64,000 nucleotides of DNA from NCBI RefSeq assembly GCF_018919385.1, contig NZ_JAHLMF010000010.1, positions 62,001 through 126,000 of the forward strand, in the 5' to 3' direction. The stretch is from Geomonas diazotrophica (lineage in GTDB: Bacteria; Desulfobacterota; Desulfuromonadia; Geobacterales; Geobacteraceae). Position 1 is the first letter of the stretch; each line of letters starts with the position of its first letter. The translations under genes and the position numbers were made by a program. Positions 51,637 through 60,110 of this stretch are shown here, one piece after another. A model generated the notes under the pieces. It ran no database searches, was not told the origin of the DNA, and saw nothing but the letters and a program-made list of their open reading frames with translations.

Positions 51637-53016
51637 ATGGAACTGATCGACAGCCATTCCCACATATACGGCAGCGAGTACGCTGAGGATTTCGAGGAGA
51701 TGATGGATCGTGCCAGGGAGGCGGGAGTCGGCACCATCATGGCCGTCGGCGCGGACCTTGAGTCGAGCCGCGAGGCCGTCGCCCTCGCCGCTTCGCGTCC
51801 GAACATCTACTGTTCGGTCGGGATCCATCCCCACGACGCGGCCGGCGTGACCGAGGCGGACTACCAGGCCGTGCGCGAACTCGCACTGAACAACCCCAAG
51901 GTGGTCGCCATCGGGGAGGTCGGCCTCGATTTCTTCCGTGACCGCTCCCCCCGCACCGACCAGGAGGAGGTGTTCCGCCGCTTCATCAGGATGGCACGGG
52001 AGCTCTCGCTGCCGCTCATCATCCACGACCGCGACGCCCACGACCGCATCGTCGCCATACTCAAGGAGGAAAGGGCCAACGAGGTGGGAGGGGTGCTGCA
52101 CTGCTTTTCCGGCGACCTGGCCATGGCGAAGGAGTGCATCGAGATGAACTTCATGATCTCCATCCCGGGAACCGTCACCTACCCGTCCAACGAGGCGCTC
52201 AGGGAGGTGGTCCGGGGGGTGAAGATCGAGAAGCTCATGGTGGAGACCGACGCCCCCTACCTCACCCCGGTGCCGCACCGCGGGAAGAGGAACGAGCCGG
52301 CCTTCGTCAGGTTCGCGGCGGAGCGGATCGCCGAAGTAAAGGGGCTCTCCCCGGACGACGTCGGCCGCATCACCTCGTTCAACACCAGGAGGCTGTTCCG
52401 GATCGAACAGGCCGCGACGCAGGAAGACACCATCGCCTACAAGATCCGCAATTCGCTCTACCTCAACATCACCAACCGCTGCTCGAACCGCTGCACCTTC
52501 TGCCCGAAGTTCGAGGAACTCGCGGTGAAGGGACACGAGCTTAAGCTTTCGCACGAGCCGAACTTTGCCGAGGTTATCGCCGCCGTCGATGCGGCTTCGG
52601 GTTACGACGAGGTGGTGTTCTGCGGGTTCGGAGAGCCTTTGATCAGGCTGGACCTGGTCAAGGAAGTGGCCGCCGAGTTGAAACGGCGCGGCCTGCGGGT
52701 GAGGATCAACACCGACGGCCAGGCGAACCTGGTGCACGGCCGGAACATCCTTCCGGAGCTGAAAGGGCTGGTGGATGCCCTGTCGGTGAGCCTCAACGCG
52801 GCCAACGCCGAGGATTACGACAGGCTCTGCAACACCCCCTTCGGGGCAGCGGGATTCGCCGGCCTCTGCGATTTTCTCAGGGAGGCCCCAAAGCACGTGC
52901 CGCAGGTCACGGCGAGTGCGGTGACGGTGCCAGGGCTGGACGTGGAGCAGGTGAGGAAACTCGCCCTGTCCCTCGGGGTCGAGTTCCGGGAGCGGGAGTA
53001 CTCGGAGGTCGGCTAG
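51637..53016 (+). CDS. TatD-family hydrolase fused to a radical SAM domain
   Basis: 459 residues. Residues 1-255 are a complete TatD metallo-hydrolase (DSHSHI, GEVGLDFFR, HDRDAHD, HCFSG, ETDAPYLTPVPHRGKRNEP). Residues about 270-459 are a radical SAM domain starting LYLNITNRCSNRCTFCPKF (CxxxCxxC), with GEPLIRLD. Separate TatD-associated radical SAM proteins are known; here the two are one chain. TatD proteins are 3'-5' nucleases or esterases; the radical SAM reaction is unknown. It overlaps the kinase gene by 4 bases, tail to tail. Confidence 0.9.
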   Translation: MELIDSHSHIYGSEYAEDFEEMMDRAREAGVGTIMAVGADLESSREAVALAASRPNIYCSVGIHPHDAAGVTEADYQAVRELALNNPKVVAIGEVGLDFFRDRSPRTDQEEVFRRFIRMARELSLPLIIHDRDAHDRIVAILKEERANEVGGVLHCFSGDLAMAKECIEMNFMISIPGTVTYPSNEALREVVRGVKIEKLMVETDAPYLTPVPHRGKRNEPAFVRFAAERIAEVKGLSPDDVGRITSFNTRRLFRIEQAATQEDTIAYKIRNSLYLNITNRCSNRCTFCPKFEELAVKGHELKLSHEPNFAEVIAAVDAASGYDEVVFCGFGEPLIRLDLVKEVAAELKRRGLRVRINTDGQANLVHGRNILPELKGLVDALSVSLNAANAEDYDRLCNTPFGAAGFAGLCDFLREAPKHVPQVTASAVTVPGLDVEQVRKLALSLGVEFREREYSEVG

Positions 53017-55097
53017 CGGGTGTCGGCTGGCGGGAGGGTGAAGTAGAAGGTCGCCCCCTCGCCGGGCCTCCCCTCCCCCCACACCTTGCCGCCCATGCGC
53101 TCCAGCATGCGGCGCACCATGGACAGCCCCAGCCCGTGGCCGCGGAAGCGGCTGCCGTCGTGCAGTTTCTGGAACGGGAGGAAGAGTTTCCCGGCCTGGG
53201 CCATGTCGAACCCTTCCCCGTTGTCCCTTACGTAGCAGATGCCGTCGTTTTGCCCGAAGGCGATTCTGGTGCAGCCTTTCAAGGCGCTGTACTTCCAGGC
53301 GTTCCCCAACAGGTTTTCCATCACGCTGGCCAACAGCTTCTCGTCGCCGGTAACCACCACACCGTCCTCGATCTCCAGCGACACCTCCCGCTTTGGGTCC
53401 GTGATCCTCAGTTCGGACATGATGCGCAGGGCCATGAGGCTCAGGTCGACCGGCTGCAGGGCCGGCAGCGCCGATTTCACCTCGGAGAAATCGAGCATCC
53501 GGTCCAGGGTCTCCTCCATCCGCTCCCCACCTTTGATGATGCTGGCCAGGTATTCCTTCGCGGGGTCGTCCAGCTTGTCGCCGTACCCCTCCAGCAGCAG
53601 CTCCCCGTAGCCGTAGATGACACGGAGCGGGGTGCGCAGGTCGTGCGAGACGGAGTCGTAGAGATACTCGAGCTCGGCGTAGGCCTGGCTCAGCTCCGAG
53701 GTCCGCTCGGCCACGCGCCGTTCCAGGTGCTCGGAGGCCTTGCGGAGCTGGTCGGACAACCTCCGCTCGTTGGCAAGCCTCATCGCGTTGCGGACGCTGA
53801 TCCCGATCACCGGCGCGATCCCCTGTATCAGGTTCAAGTCGCTTTGCAGCAGCCCCCCTTCCCTGCTGGCATCGTCGACGGCCAGCACCCCCAGGGCCTC
53901 CCCTTCGCAGACTATCGGTGCGCAGATGAAGGACCGCACCCCGAGCGCGCTGATCAGGGCGTAGTTCTCCGGCTCGGCCTGCCCCCTTATTTCCTCGATG
54001 TCGCCCACCAGCACCGGCTGCTGGGTACGGAAACAGGAGACCAGCACCCCCGGGGAGGACGCTGCGGCCAGAGGGAACTCGATGCTGCGCACCCTCTCCT
54101 CGTCCTCGGTGGTGAGCCCGAAACATCCCTGTAGAACCAGTGTGTTACGTTGCGGGTCGAGCAGGACCACGATACCCCGGCCGTAGCCGAGCCGTTTGTG
54201 CAGGACCTGGTTCACGCTCGAGAGGATCTCTCCCAGCTCGGTCCTGGTGGCGATGACCTGGCCGATCTCGTTGATGGCGAGGGCGCGGTCGAAGTTCTCC
54301 TGGACCTGCGAGAGGAGCCGTTCGCTAGAGCCGCGCATGCTGGTCAGCGAGGAAAGCAAGGCCTTGCGCTCGACATTACGGCTCAAAAGGGTGAAGGAAA
54401 GGTACGCGAGGAGCCCGAGAAAGAGAGCCGGCCCGAGCAGCGTGTGATTGTAGAACAGATCGCCAAGGAGCCCGGCGAGCAGGAACAGCGAAATGACGCG
54501 CTGCGCCAGCAGCAAGCGGTTGGTCATCGAGGGGCGCCACCGGATCAGATAGCGGCAGACCTCCCCCCCCTTGAAGACGCACTCGGGATGCTCGATCTCG
54601 GGGAAGTCGTGGTCAAAAAGCAAAAAGGCAGCTTCGAAGAAGCCGACCCTGTTTTCGCACTGGCGCGGGTTTTCCTGCACCCCTTCGTTGAAGGCGACGG
54701 TGAGCTCGATCTCGCGAGGCCCGGTCTTGCGCGCGGTGCAGCGGGAGGAACGGGTGAACCTGGGGGCGATCCTGTTGATGAAATAAAAGATGTACTCCGG
54801 GCCGATCATGCCGAGAAAGAACGACCTCAGCGGGCCCAAGACCTCGGGAGAAGCGGAGTAGCGGCCTGCTTCGCGCGCAATGCCCTGCTCGCCGGTGGCC
54901 TGCACCAACTTTTCGTGGAAACGGTTCACCTGGCGCTGGGTGAACCAATGTCCCGGGTCGGACACCTCGTGCCGTTTCATGCCGGCGTGGGCCAGCAGGG
55001 CGTGCGTATCGACGTTCGGATACCTTTTACGAAGCAGCTTGAGATAGGAATCGAAGATTCGGCTGTTATAGAGAGGGGAGTCCGGGGACGTTGGCAT
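53013..55097 (-). CDS. Sensor histidine kinase with novel N-terminal sensor, two TM helices and GAF
   Basis: 694 residues. Residues about 1-180 form a soluble module (PLYNSRIFDSYLKLL, GHWFTQRQVNRFHEKL, IAREAGRYSASPEVLGPLRSFFLG, ending IEHPECVFKGGEVCRYLIRW). Two membrane helices (about 195-235), a GAF domain (about 265-430) and a kinase follow: SHDLRTPLRVIYGYGE (H-box), ENLLGNAWKYS, DNGEGFD and GHGLGLSM. The same first 430 residues recur in the HD-GYP protein at 60111. The HPEC...CRY ending is reminiscent of V4R-type ligand-binding domains. The ATG at 55097 has AAAGG upstream. No receiver protein is adjacent. Confidence 0.88.
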   Translation of the reverse strand: MPTSPDSPLYNSRIFDSYLKLLRKRYPNVDTHALLAHAGMKRHEVSDPGHWFTQRQVNRFHEKLVQATGEQGIAREAGRYSASPEVLGPLRSFFLGMIGPEYIFYFINRIAPRFTRSSRCTARKTGPREIELTVAFNEGVQENPRQCENRVGFFEAAFLLFDHDFPEIEHPECVFKGGEVCRYLIRWRPSMTNRLLLAQRVISLFLLAGLLGDLFYNHTLLGPALFLGLLAYLSFTLLSRNVERKALLSSLTSMRGSSERLLSQVQENFDRALAINEIGQVIATRTELGEILSSVNQVLHKRLGYGRGIVVLLDPQRNTLVLQGCFGLTTEDEERVRSIEFPLAAASSPGVLVSCFRTQQPVLVGDIEEIRGQAEPENYALISALGVRSFICAPIVCEGEALGVLAVDDASREGGLLQSDLNLIQGIAPVIGISVRNAMRLANERRLSDQLRKASEHLERRVAERTSELSQAYAELEYLYDSVSHDLRTPLRVIYGYGELLLEGYGDKLDDPAKEYLASIIKGGERMEETLDRMLDFSEVKSALPALQPVDLSLMALRIMSELRITDPKREVSLEIEDGVVVTGDEKLLASVMENLLGNAWKYSALKGCTRIAFGQNDGICYVRDNGEGFDMAQAGKLFLPFQKLHDGSRFRGHGLGLSMVRRMLERMGGKVWGEGRPGEGATFYFTLPPADTR

Positions 55098-55624
55098 CTG
55101 CAACCTTTCATGCATATATGGCGCTGGAGTTTACCGGCATCCAGGACGAGAATCAATCAATTTGTTCCCCTTCCTTCCCGGATATTGGGCACGATCGACC
55201 ACAACTTCCACGACGGAAAGGGCGGTTTAATCAGCGAAAATTAGCGTGACGGCCGTTACAGACCAGGTCGTCGCGAACCGGCCCCTCGCATCCCGCGTGC
55301 TCGTCAGGATATCCCGTGTCCAAAAACACATTAGAATGTGATTCTAATTACTGACTTTATTACTATGAACCCCGATATTACCATTGCACCATCCTCTATG
55401 GTGCCGGTTAGGAGTCTCGGAGCAGCAAGGAGAACATTTCGCGCGGCGGACGTCGTAGGAAGCCGTAATTATTCAAATATAATCCAGTCGGTGCGGGAGC
55501 GGCCTCCTGCACCGGCAGCAGTCCGCGGCGCATGAAAGTTTGGCGCAAAACGTGCAGAAATAATCCTTTACGTAAGGATGCCTGCCCCCCGGGGCACATT
55601 ACGACTTGAGCTGGAGCCCCCCCT
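55098..55624. other. Divergent intergenic region between the kinase and GGDEF genes
   Basis: About 525 bases with promoters for both directions. It contains the palindrome ATTAGAAT-GTG-ATTCTAAT (55330-55348), hairpins GCACCAT-cctct-ATGGTGC (near 55386) and GGTGC/GCACC with GGAG/CTCC (near 55490-55515). No c-di-GMP riboswitch could be fitted. Confidence 0.55.
55330..55348. promoter_or_regulatory. Perfect AT-rich palindrome, candidate operator
   Basis: ATTAGAATGTGATTCTAAT: 8-bp arms around GTG, in the spacer between the divergent kinase and GGDEF genes. A dimeric regulator could bind it; no known family is matched. Confidence 0.5.
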
Positions 55625-57769
55625 GTGACACAGGAAATCGCGAACATGCCTTTTGGGGATCTGCTGACGGAGTTGAAGAAGCTCCCCATGCTGGCGCGCT
55701 ACAGCCTTACGCTATATCGCAGGCGTAGCGGCACCGTTGCGTCCGCCCGGCGTTTCGAGTCCTGTGCCACCCTCGTCGAGGATCCCCTGTGCCGAGAGGT
55801 CTCGCGGCATTTCTTCGAGGAGGACATGGAGGTGTTCTTCGAGGAGGGAACCCCCTCGGTCTGCCGCTATGGCGGCGGTTTCTTTGGTTTTCTGATCCCC
55901 TTCAACATGTCGGGAGAGGATTTCTGCCTGGTGGGTGACGGCGTCCGCGAGGAGTCCATAGACCTGTGGCAGCTGGCATCCCTCGCACATAACGGAGGGG
56001 ATGCCTTTTCGCTGCTTCCTCACGTGGAATCGCTATGTACGGCGAACTACGAGGAGGTTGAGGAGGTCGCCGAGCAGGTAAGGCGCAGGGTCGAGCTGTA
56101 CAGGCTCCCCTCGCGCACGCAGCAGGAGCTCCCGGCTGTGGCGCACCCGCAGGACGCGGTCGGCGACGAGGCGCTGTACGCCGTGTCCCAGGCTCTGGAA
56201 AGGTTGGACAAGGTCGGCACCGTTACCGCCTGCATCGCCATCTGCTGCGAGACCATCGTCACCGCGTTTCAGGCCGCGCGCATCGCCGTCGCCCTCCCCG
56301 ACGCCGAAGGAAAGTCCTTCCCGGTGACCGGCGTCTGGGGACTTCCCGAGGAGTTGGGAACCATCGACGGCGACTCGCTGCAGCTCCTCGTGGCGCCGGA
56401 CAAGGCGAAGAAGACCGTGCTCTGGGACGGCAAGATGCGCGCCGCCCTGCCAGAAGTGACGGCCACCGTCTGCACCGTTTTCCCGCTCAAGGCACAGGGA
56501 GAGCGGCTCGGTTTCCTGGCCATCTTCGATACCGACATCCTCCCCAACGCCGCGCTGCTCATCTCCATGCTCGCCGGCGCCATGGCCGGCAAGCTCTCGG
56601 TTATCGTCAAGGACGCCACCCGCAGCAAGGAGAACGCCCTTTCCGAACGGCTCATGTCGCTCACCGACACGCTCCTGCAGATCGACAGCAAGGACCTGCT
56701 TTACGAGTCCATACTGAAGATCGCTTCCGATCTCATCGAGGCGACCCAGGGGTCCATCATGCTGATCGACAAGGACGGTGTCGGGATGCAGATCGTATTC
56801 ACCCTCGGCATGACGCTCAACATAGCCCGCTGCCTGCAGCTCAAGGTCGGCAAGGGGATCGCCGGCATGGTCGCCAAGACCGGGCAGCCGCTGCTGGTCA
56901 ACGACGTCGAAAAGGACAGCAGGGTCGCCATGGCCAACAGGCTCCGCTTCAAGTCGAAGTCGCTCATCTGTATCCCGCTCAAGCTGAAGGAGAAGGTGAT
57001 CGGGGTGCTGAACCTCTCCGACAAGAAGAACCTGCGCCCGTTCACCCACTCCGACCTGCAGCTGCTCACCTCCTTCGCCAACCTCGCCTCCCTCATGATC
57101 GAGCGCACCGAGGTGCTGGAGGAGTCGGAACGCTTCGAGCAGCTCTCCGTCACCGACCCCCTCACCGGCCTTTACAACCGCCGCTTCCTGAAGAGCAGGC
57201 TGGAGGAGGAGCTGAACCGGAGCATACGCCAGGGGCTGAACCTCACCGTCATCTTCATCGACCTCGATTTCTTCAAGAGCTACAACGACCTCTGCGGGCA
57301 CCTAGCCGGTGACGAGGCGCTCAAGCTCACCGCCGACATCATCAAGGATTCGCTGCGCGAGATGGACATCGTTGCGCGCTACGGCGGCGAGGAGTTCTGC
57401 GCCGTGCTGCCGGGAACCTCCAAGGCGGAGGCGATGATCGTGGCGGAGAGGATCCGTTTCGAGATCGAGAGCAAGCGCTTCCCCGGAGAGAGCGACATCC
57501 CCCTCAGGCGCCTCACCGCGAGCCTGGGCGTGGCCTCCTTCCCCGAGGACGGCAGGACCTTCAACGACCTGGTGCACGCCTCCGACATCGCCCTTTACGA
57601 GGCGAAGGCGCGCGGGCGCAACAGGATCGTTGCCGCGCGCACCTCCTCGCAGTCGGCAGAATCGAAGCACGAGGCACCGGAACCGCGCCCGGTGCAGACC
57701 CAGAGCAACCTCGCTAAGACCCTGGATTTCAACACGTATTTGGAAGCCTCGCTGCAGTCGAAAAGCTGA
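55625..57769 (+). CDS. GAF-GAF-GGDEF diguanylate cyclase
   Basis: 714 residues. A unique N-terminus (1-170) with a CRYGGGFFGFLIPF segment is followed by two GAF regions (about 180-330 and 350-490; LMLIDKDGVGMQIVFTLGM-like), then GGDEF (about 500-680) with active site RYGGEEF and the inhibitory site REMD five residues before. It makes c-di-GMP; there are no membrane helices. The start is GTG at 55625 with GGAG 11 bases upstream; ATG at 55646 is an alternative. It opens the plus-strand cassette GGDEF, PilZ, HD-GYP. Confidence 0.9.
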   Translation: MTQEIANMPFGDLLTELKKLPMLARYSLTLYRRRSGTVASARRFESCATLVEDPLCREVSRHFFEEDMEVFFEEGTPSVCRYGGGFFGFLIPFNMSGEDFCLVGDGVREESIDLWQLASLAHNGGDAFSLLPHVESLCTANYEEVEEVAEQVRRRVELYRLPSRTQQELPAVAHPQDAVGDEALYAVSQALERLDKVGTVTACIAICCETIVTAFQAARIAVALPDAEGKSFPVTGVWGLPEELGTIDGDSLQLLVAPDKAKKTVLWDGKMRAALPEVTATVCTVFPLKAQGERLGFLAIFDTDILPNAALLISMLAGAMAGKLSVIVKDATRSKENALSERLMSLTDTLLQIDSKDLLYESILKIASDLIEATQGSIMLIDKDGVGMQIVFTLGMTLNIARCLQLKVGKGIAGMVAKTGQPLLVNDVEKDSRVAMANRLRFKSKSLICIPLKLKEKVIGVLNLSDKKNLRPFTHSDLQLLTSFANLASLMIERTEVLEESERFEQLSVTDPLTGLYNRRFLKSRLEEELNRSIRQGLNLTVIFIDLDFFKSYNDLCGHLAGDEALKLTADIIKDSLREMDIVARYGGEEFCAVLPGTSKAEAMIVAERIRFEIESKRFPGESDIPLRRLTASLGVASFPEDGRTFNDLVHASDIALYEAKARGRNRIVAARTSSQSAESKHEAPEPRPVQTQSNLAKTLDFNTYLEASLQSKS

Positions 57770-58013
57770 AGATCGCGGCGGCGTCTCCCCTTCCCCGGCC
57801 GAACCATATCCCGACCTCACCTTTCACACCCGGACACCATATTTTTTCTTCAGTCACACATCGTTTTAATAGTGAAAAACTATCCGAATCATGCTAATAA
57901 TCGCTACGCGTAGCCGATGGACGCTTTGCGTCCCACTGAGAACATTGGCCCACTGATAAAACGCCACAGCCAATAGTTTCTCCAGTCGTCATCAAGGCGG
58001 CCATGAGGTAGTG

Positions 58014-60101
58014 ATGAAAGACGCCAGCAAGATTTTACAATTTGCCCGGCCCGACACTGTAATAGAGTTTTCTCCCGGATCCGAAAAGGAGGTCGGGCTC
58101 AATAAGCTGATCAACAAACTTAATTTCGTCAACTTCCAAGAAGACTCCATCCTTGTCAATTTCCGGCACACAAAATACCCCCGAACGGTAACGGTCGAAG
58201 CGGTTCCCCTCCCCTGTTTGAAAAACAAGCTCGAATGCCGCTGGGTCTCGGTCGACTCGATCAACGCGACCACCAACGGTTGTGCCTTCGAGAGCATCTT
58301 CGTGGTCAGCGGCCACCGCATGATCACGGCGACACCGGAACTGATCAGCATCAGCGACGAAGGCGCCGTCTTCCTTCTTCCCGAGAAGTGCATCGAGGTC
58401 AACTACCGCAAGTCCCGGCGCCACCCGTGCCAGGGTGTCTCCGCGGAGCTTTTCCAAAACGGGGCCCGTTTCCAGGGAACCCTCATCGATTTCAGCGCCA
58501 TCTCCTTCAGGATCCAGGTCCAGGGCGACGGCAGCCGCACCTTCAATTGGATAAACAGCGAAGCGCCGCTTCAGGTGGTGTTGACTAACGACAGCACGAC
58601 CCTGTACTCCGCCGAGTGCCGCATCACGTCGCAGACCCTCGGGCACAGGGACAGGATCTACCTGCTTGAGCCGTTGCAGGGACGCATGCAGCGCTTCAAG
58701 GCGAAGGAAATCCGCAGCTGCCGGCACGAACTGCTCCCCCTCCCCAACGCCGTGTTCAGGCACCCCTTGAGCCAGAAAAACGTCGACCTCAAGGTGCTGG
58801 ACATCTCCGGCTCCGGCTTCTCGGTCTGTGAGGACGTGGAGTCGAGCGTGCTCCTCCCCGGCATGATCCTCCCCGAGCTCGAGCTGCGCATCGGCAACAG
58901 CTTCGCCACCAAGTGCTCCGCCCAGGTCATCTACCGCGACGACGCCTCCAAGCAGGAGAAGGCGCCCGTGGTGAAGTGCGGCCTGTGCTTTTTGGACATG
59001 GACATCAGGGACCACGTAAGCCTGCTGTCGCTTCTCTATCTCGCCAAGAACAGGCACTCCTACGTGAGCACCCAGGTGGACCTTGACGACCTGTGGCAAT
59101 TCTTCTTCGACACAGGCTTCATCTACCCGGAGAAGTACCACTTCGTGCAGGTAAACAAGACCCACCTCAAGGAGACCTACAAGAGGCTCTACACGGAAAA
59201 CCCCGGCATCGCGCGGCATTTCATCTACCAGGAGCACGGCAACATCCTGGGGCACCTGGCGATGCTGCGCTTTTACCAGGGGACCTGGCTCGTGCATCAC
59301 CACGCGGCCAACAAGTCCGAGTCGAACCAGGCCGGGCTGATTGTCCTCGACCACCTTTCCAACTCGATCAACGACTCCTACAACCTGAAGTCGTCCCACA
59401 TGGACTACCTGATCTGCTACTACAAGCCGGAGAACAGGTTCCCCGCCCGCATCTTCGGCGGATTCGAGAAGCATCTGGACGACAAGAAGGGCTGCTCGAC
59501 CGACACCTTCGTCTACTTCCACTACCAGCGCACCTTCTCCGACAACTGGAATTTCGCCGGCCCCTGGAGTCTCACCCGCACCACCCGCGAGGACCTGCTG
59601 GAGCTCGAGGCGTTCTACGAGCAGCACTGCGGCGGCTTGATGCTGAACGCCCTCGACCTGGAGCCGGGCATGAGCGACTGCAACGATTTGTCGCACGATT
59701 ACCAGCAGGCGGGTTTCTCGCTGCAGCGCCACCACTACACCCTGAAGCGCAACGGAGTAGTGAAGGCGGTGGTTATGATCAACGTCTCCGACGTCGGCCT
59801 CAACCTCTCCGACCTCACCAACTGCGTCAAGGTGCTGGTGCTGGACCAGGAACAGTTCCCCAAGGAGATCCTGTTCATAGCCCTCTCCATCATCACGCAC
59901 AAGTACCAGCAAAACGACATACCGGTGATGGTGTACCCGGAAAGCTACGCCGAGGCCACCAACCTCCCCTTCGAGAGGAAGTACACCCTGTGGGCCTTCA
60001 ACGCCCAGACGCAGACCTCCAACTTCATCAAGTTCCTAGGCGACCTCCATAGCCGAAACAAAAGCAAAAAGACGCACGGGACGGCGGCAAACGGTACCTA
60101 G
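58014..60101 (+). CDS. Double PilZ-like protein with C-terminal acyltransferase-like domain
   Basis: 695 residues. The first PilZ-like segment is near 132 (YRKSRRHPC, an RxxxR motif, then LIDFSAISFRIQV). The second is near 240 (KEIRSCRHE, then LKVLDISGSGFSV, a DxSxxG motif). RxxxR plus DxSxxG is the c-di-GMP-binding signature. The C-terminal 330 residues (DLDDLWQFFFDTGFIYPEK, HFIYQEHGNILGHLAMLRFYQGTWLVHHH, ... ICYYKPENRFPARIFGG) look like an N-acyltransferase (GNAT-type) double domain. A c-di-GMP-controlled acyl transfer is inferred. The ATG at 58014 is chosen over the adjacent GTG (58011) by spacing to GAGG. Confidence 0.82.
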   Translation: MKDASKILQFARPDTVIEFSPGSEKEVGLNKLINKLNFVNFQEDSILVNFRHTKYPRTVTVEAVPLPCLKNKLECRWVSVDSINATTNGCAFESIFVVSGHRMITATPELISISDEGAVFLLPEKCIEVNYRKSRRHPCQGVSAELFQNGARFQGTLIDFSAISFRIQVQGDGSRTFNWINSEAPLQVVLTNDSTTLYSAECRITSQTLGHRDRIYLLEPLQGRMQRFKAKEIRSCRHELLPLPNAVFRHPLSQKNVDLKVLDISGSGFSVCEDVESSVLLPGMILPELELRIGNSFATKCSAQVIYRDDASKQEKAPVVKCGLCFLDMDIRDHVSLLSLLYLAKNRHSYVSTQVDLDDLWQFFFDTGFIYPEKYHFVQVNKTHLKETYKRLYTENPGIARHFIYQEHGNILGHLAMLRFYQGTWLVHHHAANKSESNQAGLIVLDHLSNSINDSYNLKSSHMDYLICYYKPENRFPARIFGGFEKHLDDKKGCSTDTFVYFHYQRTFSDNWNFAGPWSLTRTTREDLLELEAFYEQHCGGLMLNALDLEPGMSDCNDLSHDYQQAGFSLQRHHYTLKRNGVVKAVVMINVSDVGLNLSDLTNCVKVLVLDQEQFPKEILFIALSIITHKYQQNDIPVMVYPESYAEATNLPFERKYTLWAFNAQTQTSNFIKFLGDLHSRNKSKKTHGTAANGT

Positions 60102-60110
60102 GGCTACGAG

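Noticed and set aside
51430-54126. Very long minus-strand open frame (about 900 codons) across the TatD and kinase genes
   Set aside because: It is a GC-rich shadow: low-complexity Arg/Gly/Ala/Pro translation, no motifs, and well-supported genes occupy other frames.
55488-55620. c-di-GMP riboswitch upstream of the GGDEF gene
   Set aside because: A GGCGCAAAACG stretch recalls the GEMM core, but the GGGCAAA partner strand and helix P1 are missing.
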